DNA of 64,000 nucleotides from Zanthoxylum bungeanum (GCA_019454045.1 SKCR01006526.1:372001-436000); one strand, 5' to 3'. Shown: positions 33,821 through 45,544, counted from the first letter of the stretch. Translations and numbers: made by a program. Notes: generated from the sequence alone by a model not told the origin.

Positions 33821-36299
33821 TCATTCATCCCGCGCAGGGGCAGGAACTTCTTCCTCAGTTGGCTCAAATGGCGGAAGGAGCGGCTCGGCATCAGGAGGAG
33901 GAGCTGCGACTTCGGCATCAGGAAGAGGGATCTCAAGGCAGTCCTCGCCCACGGCAGGAACCTCCGATCCTTCTTCAGGAGGAACCTCAGGAGCCGGAAT
34001 GACCGAGATGGGGGCGGGATCCATCACCTCCTCAGGTGGGGGAGGGATCCACTTTTGAAACTCTTCCTCGGAAATGTCCCCCTTACAGTAACTGATGGCC
34101 GCGTAGATAGGGTCCATATTCAGGCTCGGTAGCACCATCGGTATCATCTCGGCACAGTCACCAACTCCCTCGAGACGGATGGCCTCCTTCTCGGCCTCGA
34201 GATCAGCTCTCTCTTTTCCAGCTCGCTCTCTCTCTCCTCGAGATCAATCTCCCTCTCCTCAAGCTCGGTTTTCTTCCTTTCAAGACTATCTCGGGCCCGT
34301 GCAACCTCCTCGTCTTTGTTCTTCAACTTGGCCTCAGCACTTACTACCTTCCCCCTCAGAACGCCAATCTCAGATTGGGCAACCTTCAGGTCCTCCCTGG
34401 CATTATCAGCAAGTTTCCTTTCCAGCACAGCAGCTGCTTTGAGAGCCTTGTTCGTTTTGAAATTCTCAACAGCGGCCACCTCGAGATTCTTGATCACCTC
34501 CTCCCGATCAGCCAGCTTTGCCTCCACTTCGGAAAGGCGACTTTGAAGCCTCTGGGCCTGACCGCCCTCGGACAGCAGAGTCAGAAGAAGACCCTTGTTC
34601 TTGGCCATAAGGTAGTTGGCCTGCACACAAAAAGGGAGGAAGGAGTCAAATACAAGAAAAGAAAGAACCAAGATCCAAAAAACCGAGAAGGGGAGTAAAA
34701 ATACCTTCGCCATCTGAGAACTCATCTCAGCCACAACACCCTCGGGAGATACATCCTCGTACCTCGAGACCTCCCCCGGGGGAATCACCTCGGCCAATTC
34801 ATTAAAAGCCGGCACTAAGTGAGAGGTAGCCTCCCGGATGCTTTCTCCCAAGTCATCCACCCCGAGGACCATAGGGCCCTTCCGTTTCCTGGAGGAACTT
34901 TCAGAGGACTTCTTCCCCCTACGAATGTCCTTCCTCTTGACTGGAGCAGCTCCCTCGTCTTCTCCCTCCTGGGCCAACTCGGTCTCCTCGGTCCCGAACT
35001 GACGCCTCCTCTTCCTAAGAGGTTTCGGCGGACTGGCAAGGTGAGCAGATCCTGATAATTGCACGCCAGAAGGTGAGGAGGCCCCCGAACACTTGTTTGG
35101 ACTTGTCCAGGAGATATATTCTCAGCGAGATCGGTCCGTGCCTGGGAAGTTTCAGCACGGCCGGCCTTCTTCACGGTACCGGCCAACTTTTCAAGGAACT
35201 TTGGCCTCTTCCACATGCCTACAAAAAAAAAAGGAAATCAGGGACCGAGCATATAGCAAAGATATCAAACATGATGAAACAAACAGGAAAGATCATTAAA
35301 ACAGCCACCAGACACCTACCTAACCGGCCAGATACTTCCGGAGGGACGGTCTGAATGAGGTCTGACTCAACAAAGGCCGCATCATTAACCAAATTCCTCC
35401 AGGGGGCAGCATATCCCCGAGCCCAATGTACCCGCCTCCGAACCTGGCGAGAAACCTTTGGAGCATCTCGCCAACAAGCTGGGGGAAACCAGAGAAGTCA
35501 AAAACCTAAGAAACTAAGAACGGGAATAAAGAAAGGCAAGAAGGGTATTAAAACCCTAACCTCCAGCTCTGAAAATATCCGGAACCGAGACGTCCTCCTC
35601 AAACGATCTCAGGACCCGACCCCAGTCCCCAGTAGCCCAGAACCAAAGGTCTTTGAAGTTCTTGTTGGAGTCAGGGAGCTTCTGGACAAGGTTGGACGAG
35701 CTATCATAAGCAGAGAGGTAATACCAACCGTAGTGAGTCTTTGGGTTAGACTTCAAACGGTATAACCTTTTCACCTCTTCCAAGCAAGGTACACCTAAAC
35801 CTGCCCGGTGCCAAACCACATATATGCCGGCCAGAATCCTCCAGCTATTCAAGCTCAATTGGCAAGGGGCAAGCTCCATCTCGGCCAGCATCCAAGCGAA
35901 ATAGCGTTGCATCGGCAGCCGCAGCCCACATTCAAAAAAGATAGGAAGAAGCGCCACCGAGCCCTCATCAGGCTGACTAGCACGATCCATCGGACCCGGG
36001 ACTTCAAGGGCGATTTCTATCGGGATATTATACCGCTGACGAAGAAGGGCGAGGTCATCCTCGGTTATCTTGGAGGGACGGTTCATATCCAGAGCCGACG
36101 ACCCAAGTTCACCAGGCACTAGGTCCTTCCGAGGAACTCTCTGATGGTAGGAGTCGTTTTCGATCTCAGAAGCAGTAGGGGTAGTGTCAAGGTCTTCTAC
36201 ACTAGGTGCCCCTGAGCCCGAGGAGAGCTCTTCAGCAGGGGGAGTTGAAGTCTTGACAGGCCTTTCGGAAGGAGAACTATTGTCAGACATCCCTGACAC
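33821..36299 (-). pseudogene. Antisense intron-containing ORF of the gypsy element (gypsy-type transposon protein family)
   Basis: Minus-strand exons that I infer from GT/AG borders and a continuous reading frame: 36299-35561, 35478-35320, 35218-34705 and 34620-33821. Exon 1 joined to exon 2 stays open. It has a 'putative gypsy type transposon' domain (PF04195 family), with blocks such as YNIPIEIALEVPGP, GLRLPMQRYFAWMLAEMEL and the tryptophan-rich WYYLSAYD and LWFWATGDW. Exon 4 encodes a long Glu/Lys/Arg coiled coil (about 34560-34200) and ends in an acidic Pro-rich tail. Two phase changes, near 35090 and near 34195, break the frame. The role of this family is unknown; such antisense ORFs are known from Tat/Retand elements. 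Confidence 0.72.
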
Positions 36300-37078
36300 C
36301 CAGAAAAACAGAGAAGGGAGGAGAATCAGTCTATGAGGAGCTACCTACGGTGTCCATGCTAAACTAAATAGGGAATCTCTAAAAAGTGCCCTAAAGCAAG
36401 ACCCAGCAAAAACCACAAGTCTCTCCCTAAGCAAAACAAACAAACAGAAACACTGCATAAAGAAAAAGAGGAGAGGTCGCTCAGAAGACTTACTTGTTCT
36501 TCTCAAAAGCAAGAGGTTATGCGGCGCGGTGATGCCCGTCCCTTATGTTCACAACACAGAAGTAGAAAAGGACCACAGTTGAGATCCGAGGACACTAAAG
36601 AGAAGCGAGTCAACAGGAATGTTTCCAAAAGAGAAGAAGAAATTGCAGAAAAAGAATGAACAGTAAAGGCCTCGTCCTCTTATAGTCATGACAAAGGCAC
36701 TCGTGACCATTAGATCTGAAGAGAGAGCCCGGATAAGCGCCAAGTGTCGGCTACACAAGGGGCCTCCCAAGTTCAAACAGACGGCTGAGATCAGCCCACT
36801 GTGAAAACGCCTCTGAGCGGTCGATTCGTCCCCTCTTTTGGCGGGAACCCGGCAGATGTTTGACAAGTGTCGAGCATTAGAAGAAACCCTAAAGTTGATT
36901 TGACAGGCATTTAAGAAGACACGACGGTGTGCGTCTCAAGGAAAGATGATTGGAAAGGCAAGAAAATTCCTTTTTTGCATCCTGGGACGACTACCAGTGA
37001 AAACAACCGACACACCCTCTTCAAATAGTTCCCGGCACCAACTCACATACTCGTTGGAACCGAGAACTAGGGGACAGA
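36300..37078 (-). promoter_or_regulatory. Putative promoter/leader of the antisense ORF, and sense-strand PPT
   Basis: On the minus strand an ACTATAAGAG box lies at about 36677-36686, about 380 bp before the antisense start codon, a plausible TATA element. Immediately before the 3' LTR, the plus strand carries AACTAGGGGACAGA (37065-37078), a purine-rich tract suited to plus-strand priming. No other gene is seen. Confidence 0.45.
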
Positions 37079-37831
37079 TGTTGATGGTGTTTTCAGGCGC
37101 TACAGCATTTAAGACAGCACGACAAGGACAAAAGGGTAAATTCGCTGTCTGGTTGAGATCATCTAGCCGACCCGACCAGTTCATGTGAAAACCGACCACT
37201 ATGGTTCAGATGACCGAGCAATATAGATGTCGGCAGGAACGCTCTCAGCATAAAAGTGTCATGGCCGACCTCATTAAGACCGACCAGACAACGGGACGTG
37301 TCCAAGACAACAGCACCCCATTCTTATGGATAAGATAAGAGAAATATCCTACTCTCGCAAGGAGAAGGAGTCAGAATCCAAAAAGGGAATACGGAAGGAG
37401 AAGGCAGAACCGGATCAGGAAACCCTACAAGAAAAGAAGATTGAGTCCAATAGGATTTCTTATACAAATAGGAATCTGATTTCTGTACTATTATAAATAG
37501 AATGGTAGAGCATGTGTAAAAGGCATCTGAAAATCATCATAAGAGTGAGAGATTAGAGTCATAAAGTTCTGATTTGTAAGAGCAAAGGAGAGGCCTGAGA
37601 GGTGTATTTGAGTAATAAAAAGAGTACCACCCTGTTCTTGCCCGTGGACGTAGGTCGGATCTCAAAAGTCCACTGAACCACGTTAAAACACCTTGTCTGA
37701 TTGGCGTATTTTCTTGTTTTCCGCTAAATTTGCCTTTGGTTCCCCATAACCAAACAAATTCACAGTTGAAGGAGGATTCCCTCGGAGGTGATATTCCTAT
37801 ATTATCCCGAGACCAAAATCCACCGTCAACA
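37079..37831 (+). repeat. 3' LTR of the gypsy element
   Basis: 753 bp, followed by the TSD copy AAACA (37832-37836). It ends 329 bp before the ERF start codon, so LTR promoter or chromatin effects on that gene are possible. Confidence 0.95.
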
Positions 37832-37926
37832 AAACATAATAGACGAATTAAATATATATATTTATTATTTTCGAGAGATTTTTTTTTTTAAAAAAAAGAG
37901 CAATAATAAATAAATAGTAAGAATAA

Positions 37927-38160
37927 CACGTGAATAATGTGCTTATCCCATGCACAGATAAAAGTATGGGTCATTGAAGCTTCATCGAAACGATGAAACT
38001 CATTTAAAAATGAAAAAAAAAAATCATAGTAACGTTATAATAATAAATTACAGGGCAAGAAGCTTCTTCATTCAAGCTATATAAACAATCAAAGGCACAA
38101 ATTTAACCAAAACATACCAGAGAGAAACCAGTAGCTAGAGTTGCTATAACAGGAAAAAAA
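37927..38160 (+). promoter_or_regulatory. ERF core promoter and 5' leader
   Basis: A TATATAAA TATA box lies at 38078-38085, 76 bp before the start codon, giving a predicted short leader. A palindromic ACACGTGA (G-box core CACGTG) lies at about 37927-37936, where bHLH or bZIP factors could bind. A similar segment recurs at 47896-47985. Confidence 0.7.
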
Positions 38161-38703
38161 ATGTCCAAAGAGAGCAGCTTATTAGAATCAGATTTGGTTA
38201 TTTTAGAATCCATTAGCCAACATCTTCTTTCAGATGATTTTGAATCACCATCAAGTGATCAGGCCACTCCTGCTGAGGCGCCCATTAATAAACACAACAA
38301 TGTGGTGGTGGAGACGCGTGAGATACAAGCGCCAGAAAAGGGCTGGCGTTACAGGGGCGTGAGGAGGAGGCCGTGGGGAAAATATGCGGCGGAGATAAGG
38401 GACACTAATAAGGAGAATAGAGCCAGAATCTGGCTTGGGACATACGAGAAGCCTGAAGATGCAGCTTTGGCTTATGACAAAGCCGCTTTTAAAATGCGTG
38501 GCTCCAAAGCCAAGCTTAATTTTCCTCATCTCATTGGCGTCGACGGCTTCGAGCCGGTTAGAGTGAGCCCCAAACGCCGTTCGCCGGAGTCTTCAGCTTC
38601 AGCTTCAATATTGTCCTTCTCAGTCTCAGATGCTAGCTCTTTAAGTGGAGATAGTAGTGCATTAATCAATATCCCAAAAAAGAAAAAGGGTTCTTTTGTT
38701 TAG
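38161..38703 (+). CDS. AP2/ERF transcription factor, ERF subfamily
   Basis: An intronless gene for a 180-residue nuclear DNA-binding protein expected to bind GCC-box promoters. The AP2 domain is at residues about 63-121: it starts [12 protein letters not shown], contains AAEIRD (Ala and Asp at the positions that mark ERF rather than DREB members) and ends [10 protein letters not shown]. The N-terminus has an [15 protein letters not shown] motif like that of jasmonate/ethylene-responsive group IX ERFs (ERF13/ORCA-like), and LNFPHLIG also fits group IX. The C-terminus is Ser-rich with a short Lys-rich run. No EAR motif is visible. An odd feature is a loop in the domain ([13 protein letters not shown]) that is one residue longer than in typical members. 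It is preceded by a good TATA box and followed by AT-rich DNA. The family call is firm; the subgroup is likely, not certain. Confidence 0.95.
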   Translation: MSKESSLLESDLVILESISQHLLSDDFESPSSDQATPAEAPINKHNNVVVETREIQAPEKGWRYRGVRRRPWGKYAAEIRDTNKENRARIWLGTYEKPEDAALAYDKAAFKMRGSKAKLNFPHLIGVDGFEPVRVSPKRRSPESSASASILSFSVSDASSLSGDSSALINIPKKKKGSFV

Positions 38704-39688
38704 CTTTCATTTTTTGTTTTTTGTTTTGGGCAATAATATATTTACTCATATTTTTCCCGAATTTACTGTGGCTACAGTGAGATAATTGAGATAAAATTAA
38801 ATAAAAATATGAGTAAATTTATCATTTTTGTTTTGTTTTTCTCTGGCAATAATTTATTATAGCCACTGCTCATTATAAAAATAAACGTTATAATATCCAA
38901 CCTGCTACGAAATGAAAAATTATACGATGTAATGGTGATATTAATTTAATAATATATTGTCACACAGGAGTGACTTAAGTTTTTTCCGATCTTTAGGAAA
39001 TTTTTTAATGAGACCTTATTAAAGGTATTTATCTAACTAATTATATGCATATCCACATTTTATTATAAATATTTTTAATAATTATTTTGAAGGTTAATGA
39101 AAATTTTCATTAATTAATAACATTACAGTGGATGTAAAAACACAATCATTTCAGCTTGAATACAATAACTAAGATATTCTAATACTCAGTGTAGTCAAAA
39201 TAAAATCTAATAAAATAAAATATTTGCACTATATATGTGTTTTCCGTAACCAGTAGAAAATATATTGACACGTAAATCTACTCAAGTATAAGAAGAATTA
39301 AGGGACTGTCTTGTTCTTCCCACCTCACTGCTATATCAGAGAATACAAATTCCTAACCAGAAGCAAAACAACATAATACATAAATTCAACAAAAATAACA
39401 TTTTTACTTCAGGTTATATATATAATCAACTGCAAGAAAACTATACTTTTAGTAATTAAACTATAGAGTATTGTTGAAAGCAATATACCAATTTTTTTTT
39501 ATAAAGAAAGTGATAATATGAATAATTTGTAAAGAAGTAATAATAAAAATTAATTAAAAAGAAAATGATAATATCTGAAAAAAATTGATGTTGTGATCAC
39601 AATCACACATATTTGTTTATGTAATTTTAAGTAAAAAAGAATAACATTAATAGAAAATTAACATGATAAATAATGACAGAGTGAGATT
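38704..39688. other. AT-rich ERF downstream region with a hairpin
   Basis: No gene is seen. A perfect 16-bp inverted repeat, ATTTACTCATATTTTT (38740-38755) and its complement (38803-38818), lies 37-115 bp after the stop codon, flanking an ACTGTGGCTACAGT near-palindrome. It may be in the 3' UTR or a small MITE. Confidence 0.6.
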
Positions 39689-39693
39689 AGTTT

Positions 39694-40759
39694 TGTTAGT
39701 TCCATTTTTATGGCAACGTCCGTAACAAAACATGTTTAATTGAGTTGTAATGAGTCTTGAAGATCTCGGAGCAATTAGACAAGTATTTGGACAAAATCTG
39801 ATGGGGTTATCCGAGCCTTGTTTACTTTTTGAATATTCCAGAATATTTAGAGTTCCAATTGACATGAGGTCAGTTGCATTGAAAAATAGACTCGAATACG
39901 ATCGCGTACATATAAAGAACGCATGATTTTTCTAAGGGACAAGAAAGTTACAAGCATTTTAAATTGCACTTGAAACCAGTCCGCGACCCGCGTTCGTGTG
40001 GCATTCGTATTTCTATTCGAACGTTTTTAGAAAGAAACTTTGCGTTTGAGTTGTGTTTGAAATGAGTTCGAATGCCAGTGCATACCTATATAAACAAACA
40101 TTGAGCCACATTCACAACCGTTGAAACACAATTCTTTTGAGTGAAAAATATTGATAGCTTTCAACCTTCTTGATTTCACCTTGAAGACTCCTTGCTTCTC
40201 CTGTCTTCTATATGTTTGGTGAAATCTTTCTTTGATTTACCATTAACACAATCAAACCCAACTTCCTAAGCCTTCAGAGTTCTCTAGGAGGAAGATTGGA
40301 AATTAGAGTTCCGGTGTTCAAAGTTTGCAAAGTTGATTTACTCAGAGACTTCAGAGATTCTGAAGAAAATCGGGGGTACGGGCTCGAAGAGTTCTTCGAG
40401 TTTCTGCAGTCTAGAGGTACTAGAGTCGGTGGAGTTGCCACCATAGGTTTTTTACCATCACTGTAAGTCTTTGTCTTTATAGTGGATTTAGGCTGGTAGC
40501 CGAGATACCCGGAGTGGTTTTTTACTCGTACGAGTTTTCCACTTCGTCACCAAAATACTTGTGTTGATTTGTGGTCTTGATTTATTTTCTGCATTATTAT
40601 TTATTACTTGAATATTTTACTTTGATCTATAATTGCGTAGATATAAGGTTGGGTGATTGTTTATTTGATTAATCCACAGACACATTAATTAGGACTTGTC
40701 TCAGTTAATTGTGATAAATTCCGCATAGGGACAGATGCTGGGATAAACACGAACTTTGA
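39694..40759 (+). repeat. 5' LTR of the plus-strand SIRE-like element
   Basis: 1066 bp. A TATA box TATATAAACAAAC lies at about 40086. Compared with the 3' LTR it lacks about 60 bp before this box. Homologous to 11626-12729 in reverse. Confidence 0.92.
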
Positions 40760-40761
40760 AT

Positions 40762-40776
40762 TGGTATCAGAGACTG
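40762..40776 (+). promoter_or_regulatory. Primer-binding site, Met tRNA type
   Basis: TGGTATCAGAGACTG follows the 5' LTR end after two bases, with one substitution from the usual GCC. Confidence 0.88.
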
Positions 40777-40800
40777 AACTCGATCATTGACCCATTAGCT

Positions 40801-42631
40801 ATGGAACGTAGTCAACCTTAAATTGTCCTTCATTCTTTGATGGGACTGAATATTTACATTGGAAGGTTCGCATGAGAGTGTTCCTTAAGTTCTTATATGA
40901 GAGGTACGGGTGGAAACCTCTTGTGGTTATAGTTGATGAGGTCTCTTCCCCTAAAGATAAATTGACCTGGACTAAGAATGAATTTGATGCTAGCAACAGG
41001 AACAGCAAGACAATTAATGTCATTCATGGTGCTGTTTGTTCTACTGAATTTAGGAGAATTTCCATGTGTGAAATAGCCAAGGATGCTTGGAATATCTTAC
41101 AAACTATGCATGAGGGCACATTGTCTGTTAAAAATAATAGACTCCAGAATCTTGCTACTAAGTTTGAGGTCGCCAGAATAAAGGATGATGAGACATTTGA
41201 TGAATTTTATGCCGAGATTAACGATATTATTAACTCAAGCTTTAACTTAAATGAGATTATCTCTACCAGTATGATAGTTAGGAAAATCCTTAGATCCTTG
41301 CCTGATAAGTTCCTACCCAAGATCACCGCCATTGAGAAAAGTAATGACCTCGATCGGCTTAAATTAGAAAACCTCGTAGGAAAGCTACAAGTTTATGAGA
41401 GAAAGCTTCCTGATTATAAACAGCCAAAGACTATAACAATGAAAATCACGTAGGAAGTTGTTAATGATCCGTCAAGTGATGATGATGATACCCTCACAGA
41501 TCAGGATCTGGCAATGTTTGCAAATAAGTTCAAAAAATTTCTTAAGTTGAAGAAGAGTGGTCGCATCAGTGATAAAGATAGGGAGGATAAGCCTAGATAG
41601 AGTATACATAGCAGGAGAGAGTCTATAGATGATACGTTAGTAGACCCCGTGGTATATAGTGCCATGAATGTGAAGGATATGGGCACATTAGATCTGAGTA
41701 TCCCACATACCTTAAGGCTAAAGGTATGAAAGTCTTGGCAGCCTCTCTTAGTGATTCAGAAGGTGGCTATACTTCTGATGAGTCTCCTGAAGACAAGAGC
41801 AATTTTATGACCTTTGCTGCTAGTATGTCTGGTGAGAGAGATGTTATTGTTAGTGACGATGATTCAAAATTCTCTCACAATGAGTCTGTAGATGAGGAAA
41901 ATCTTCATGTAGCTTATGCTGAACTGTTTAATGAGAGTCTAACTATTAAGAATGCGAATATAGAGGTCAATAGGAGACTAAAGGAAGTAGAGCTAGAAAA
42001 AAACGAAGCTAAAGCTAAGTTTGAAAAGAGTCTTTTAATGATTGATGACCTTGAGGAGAGGAATAAAAGTCTAGTTGATAGAGTCAAAATTGTAGAAATT
42101 GAACTTGAAGATACTAGAACCCAATTGTTTGTATTTTCTAGTGGGAATAAAAAACTAGACCGCATGTTAGGAATTAGAGTTGAGCCTAGTTACAATAAGG
42201 CGTCATCGTCTATAGTTGTGTCTGTTCATCCTAAACATGACTTAGGTAAGAAGCTTGGTGAGTGTAGTCATGTGATTCCTCAGTTTATACCTCATCATGT
42301 GCCCCAACCTCGATATAGAGGTGTGGTGGGTAAACATCGCTCTCATCCGAGGTTTGTGCATGTGTGTCATCACTCTGGCAAGGCAGGACACATTAGGCCT
42401 AAGTGCTTCATGTTGCACAAACAAAAGAAGAGGCATACGAGTGTGTCTCCTAGATTTGATTCGTCAAATTTAGTTTCTCAATTTTCTGCATTAACTAAAG
42501 AAACACAATTTCTTAGTGAGAAACTTGTTTTGTTGACTGTGAATACTCAAGTGAAAGAGATGCCTAGAAAGGTTTGGGTGAGGAAGCAAGATGACTTCTC
42601 ATATACTTCTGAATACCTTAATTCTAGCTGA
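40801..42631 (+). pseudogene. gag: SIRE-like Gag with capsid, coiled coil and mutated zinc knuckle
   Basis: The start is ATG 40801 (ME-x-SQP), but a 1-base loss after the CAACC shifts the phase; the frame of 40872 continues FDGTEYLHWK. A UBN2-type capsid (KDAWNILQTMHEGT, KDDETFDEFYAEINDI, ILRSLPDKF) spans about 40840-41400. A stop at 41451 precedes a DLAMFANKFKKFLKLKK block. The part open from 41726 has an acidic stretch, a Glu/Lys-rich coiled coil (about 41960-42150) and a knuckle CHHSGKAGHIRPKC at about 42367-42410 in which the second Cys is Ser. The order matches SIRE/Maximus-type Gag. It is broken by at least one frameshift and one stop. Confidence 0.87.
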
Positions 42632-43299
42632 CATGATAAGAGTGCACTTCGGTATAACTCTACTTAGAAGTTACTTTTATTTTTACCATTGCGCGTGTGT
42701 GCGCGTGTGTTTTATATTTCTGCATGTTTATTTTGTTTCACTGCATATGGGTGTGTGTGTTGTTTTTTGTTATATGTCTATTGGTATATAGGATGGAAAC
42801 CTAGACATAAATTTCATAGCTGGTTCCAAATGGACGGTAGTATGATCTGCACTCGGGATACAACTCCACATACCATTGGATATTGACAAGCCATTTTGTG
42901 TTTTTACAGTTTTTCTTGTGTGTTAAAAAAAAATGAAAAATGAAAAATATATATATTTTGAAAAAGACCAAAAATATTTTTTTTTGTGGCTTGTTAGAGC
43001 AAGAAAAGCTTGTTGCATGTGATCATAGTATGTATGTTATATGATTATGCATGTATAATATGTTTTTATTTTTCTTGATGCTCTATGTGCATGAGTGTGT
43101 GTGATAAAAACTCTTGATATATCTTGTGCTTGTATTTCACATACACGTTTTTATTTTTATCCAGGTTTGGTTGCATGTATGATTTTTTTGACTGGCAATC
43201 TAATTTATATCATACTTTGTTTACTGAATAGTGTGACATTTGACTAGATGACCTTATGATATCCTCTAGAAACATAATAATAATAAAATAATAATAATA

Positions 43300-43349
<50 letters not shown>

Positions 43350-44404
43350 TAATAATAATAATAAAAAAAATTACATGAGACTCAATTACAAAAGAGCCAA
43401 TAGGCCAAATTCAAAAGATAAGGGTAAAAATCTTTCACTCGAAAGAGTTTTTACATATGAGCTCATCATATTTATGGGGAGAATATTATAGCATGCATCC
43501 AATATTGCTTATTTTCAGGTCCCAGTGGTGCTCGGTTTGGATATCTATTTTGTGGACTTTATTTGTTAAGAGATGATATTTATTTTATTATGTCCCGCTC
43601 ATAAAATAAGGTCTTAAGCCTTGATTCATTGTGCACTTATTTTTCACGCAAGTACTTGTCATGTTTTGGTGTTTATGTCATATATATACGTGTAGTATTT
43701 AGTAAAACCTAAAGTGATGCATATTATTTCATGTCATAAACAGCTGAACATTGATTGGGTATCATTGTACTTGTTTGAAGTATTGTTTCAATCAATTTTG
43801 TTGTTTTTTCATTTTTACCTCATTGTGTGCCTGTGTGTCCTTCAAGATTCTGCATACATTTTTTTTTTTGCATATCTATGAGTGTTTACTCCCTGTATGA
43901 TTTTATGCTAACTTAGTAGAATTGTTAGTGAGGGGGAGTACTTTTTGTTTAATTATTACTTGCATGTGTTGTTTACTATGGTACTTTCACCATTTGTCAT
44001 TTCGTGACCAAAAAAAAGGGAGAATAGCAGCATATGGGAAAGTAGTAGGATATGTGAGTCGTAGTATATCCAATTTATATCTTCATTTTAAGGGGAGTAA
44101 GATTAAGGTGGAGTAGGATATCTACTATCGATGTACACATGCATGAGTTTTATTGTTGCTTTATCTGTTCTTTAAAATCATTGTGTTTTTCACGGTATGT
44201 TGCTGTTTGTGGATGTTTCAGGTAAGCAGATTTGGTAGATGTGGTCGCATTGATTGCAAGACTACTTGGTTAAGTATTAGATCGAGTGTTATTGTAATAA
44301 GTCACTATCTTGATGGCTGACAGTTGGCTATTTTCTTTTTGGGGTCTTTTACTATAGTATTTGTATTAGGTAGTGTTTTGTCACGGAATGCCAAATAGGA
44401 AGAT
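42632..44404 (+). other. Non-coding 3' interior of the plus-strand SIRE-like element
   Basis: Homologous to 12730-14412 of the nested copy. It contains a TGTGTGTGCGCG-rich stretch, a conserved GGACGGTAGTATGATCTGCA block (about 42833) and a long (TAA)n microsatellite. Short open frames are not preserved between the two copies, so I call no gene. Confidence 0.7.
43273..43368. repeat. (TAA)n microsatellite
   Basis: About 96 bp of nearly pure TAA/ATA trinucleotides with three interruptions. The nested copy of the element lacks it at the matching place. Confidence 0.95.
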
Positions 44405-45539
44405 TGTTAGTTCCATTTTTATTGGCAACGTCCGTAACAAAACGAGTTCAATTGAGTTGTAATGAGTCTTGAAGATCTCGGAGCAATTGGACAAGTATTT
44501 GGATAAAATCTGATGGGGTTATCCGAGCGATGTTCACTCTTTTGAATATCCCAGAACATATAGAGCTCCAATTTACATGAGGTTAGTTGCATCGGAAAGT
44601 ACACTCGAAGACGATCGCATACATATAAAGAAAGTATAATTTGGACAATGGACGAGAAAGTTACAAGCGTTTTAAATTACAACTGAAAACTAGTCGGTGA
44701 CTCACATTCGTGTGGCGTTCATATTTACGTTCGAACATTTTCAGGTAGAAACTTTGCGTTTGAGCTACGTTTGAAGTGAGTTCGAATGCCCGTGCATAAT
44801 TAGGATACTTTAGATATATTTTTAAGCCAAAATAACACTAAGAAACTCTTTTCCTTTGCCCTACCAATATAAACAAACATTGAGCCACTTTCACAAGCGT
44901 TGAAACACAATTCCTTTAAGAGAAAAACATTGATAGCTTTCAACCTTCTTGATTTCACCTTGAATACTCCTTGCTTATTCTATCTTCTGTATGTTTGGTG
45001 AAATATTTCTTTAATTTACCATCAACACAACCAAACCTAACTTCCTAAGCTTTCAGAGTTCTCTAGAATGAAGATTGGCAGTCGGAGTTCCGGCGTTTAC
45101 AGTTTGCAAAGTTGATTCACTCAAAGACTTCAAAGATTCTGAAGAAAATCGTGGGGTACGGGCTCGAAGATTTCTTCGAGTTCTTACAGTCTAGAGGTAC
45201 TAGAGTCGGTGGATTTGCCACCATAGGTCTTTTACCATCACTATAAGTTTTTCTCTTTATAGTGGATATGGGCTAGTAGCCGAGATACCCGGAGTGGTTT
45301 TTTACTCGCACGAGTTTTCCACTTCGTCACCAAAATACTTGTGTTGATTTGTGGTTTTGATTTATTTTCTGCATTATTATTTATTACTTGAATATTTTAC
45401 TTTGATCTATAATCGCGTAGATATAAGATTGAGTGGTTGTTTATTTGATTAATCCATAGACACATTAATTATGACTTGTCTTAGTTAAATGTGATGAATT
45501 CTGTATGGGGTCAGAACCTGGGATAAATACGAACTTTCA
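44405..45539 (+). repeat. 3' LTR of the plus-strand SIRE-like element
   Basis: 1135 bp ending CGAACTTTCA before the TSD copy AGTTT. Confidence 0.92.
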
Positions 45540-45544
45540 AGTTT

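Larger units (their letters stand above)
26756..37831 (+). mobile_element. 11.1-kb Ty3/gypsy Tat/Retand-type element, TSD AAACA
   Basis: Flanked by AAACA at 26751-26755 and 37832-37836. The LTRs are 752 and 753 bp, TG...CA, differing at about six substitutions and two indels by eye. Order: LTR, PBS, gag, protease, truncated RT, RNase H tail, integrase, tandem repeat array, antisense spliced ORF, PPT, LTR. An additional antisense gene between pol and the 3' LTR is a hallmark of Tat/Retand elements. It is recent but defective, because the RT core is deleted. Confidence 0.95.
39694..45539 (+). mobile_element. Pol-less SIRE-like copia element, plus-strand copy, TSD AGTTT
   Basis: Flanked by AGTTT at 39689-39693 and 45540-45544. 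LTRs are 39694-40759 and 44405-45539 (TGTTAGTTCCAT ... CGAACTTTCA; the 5' copy ends in GA), PBS TGGTATCAGAGACTG at 40762, gag at 40801-42631, then 1.77 kb without coding capacity, then a purine tract (AGGAAGAT) before the 3' LTR. No protease, integrase or RT. The LTRs are clearly more diverged than in the nested copy, so this insertion is older. Confidence 0.93.

Noticed and set aside
36549..36866. Minus-strand 105-codon ORF as a separate gene
   Set aside because: It overlaps the putative promoter and leader of the antisense ORF and has no recognisable domain.
43922..44116. Short ORFs in the 3' block of the SIRE-like element as an env-like gene
   Set aside because: None is preserved in the homologous block of the nested copy (12730-14412), so coding is unlikely.
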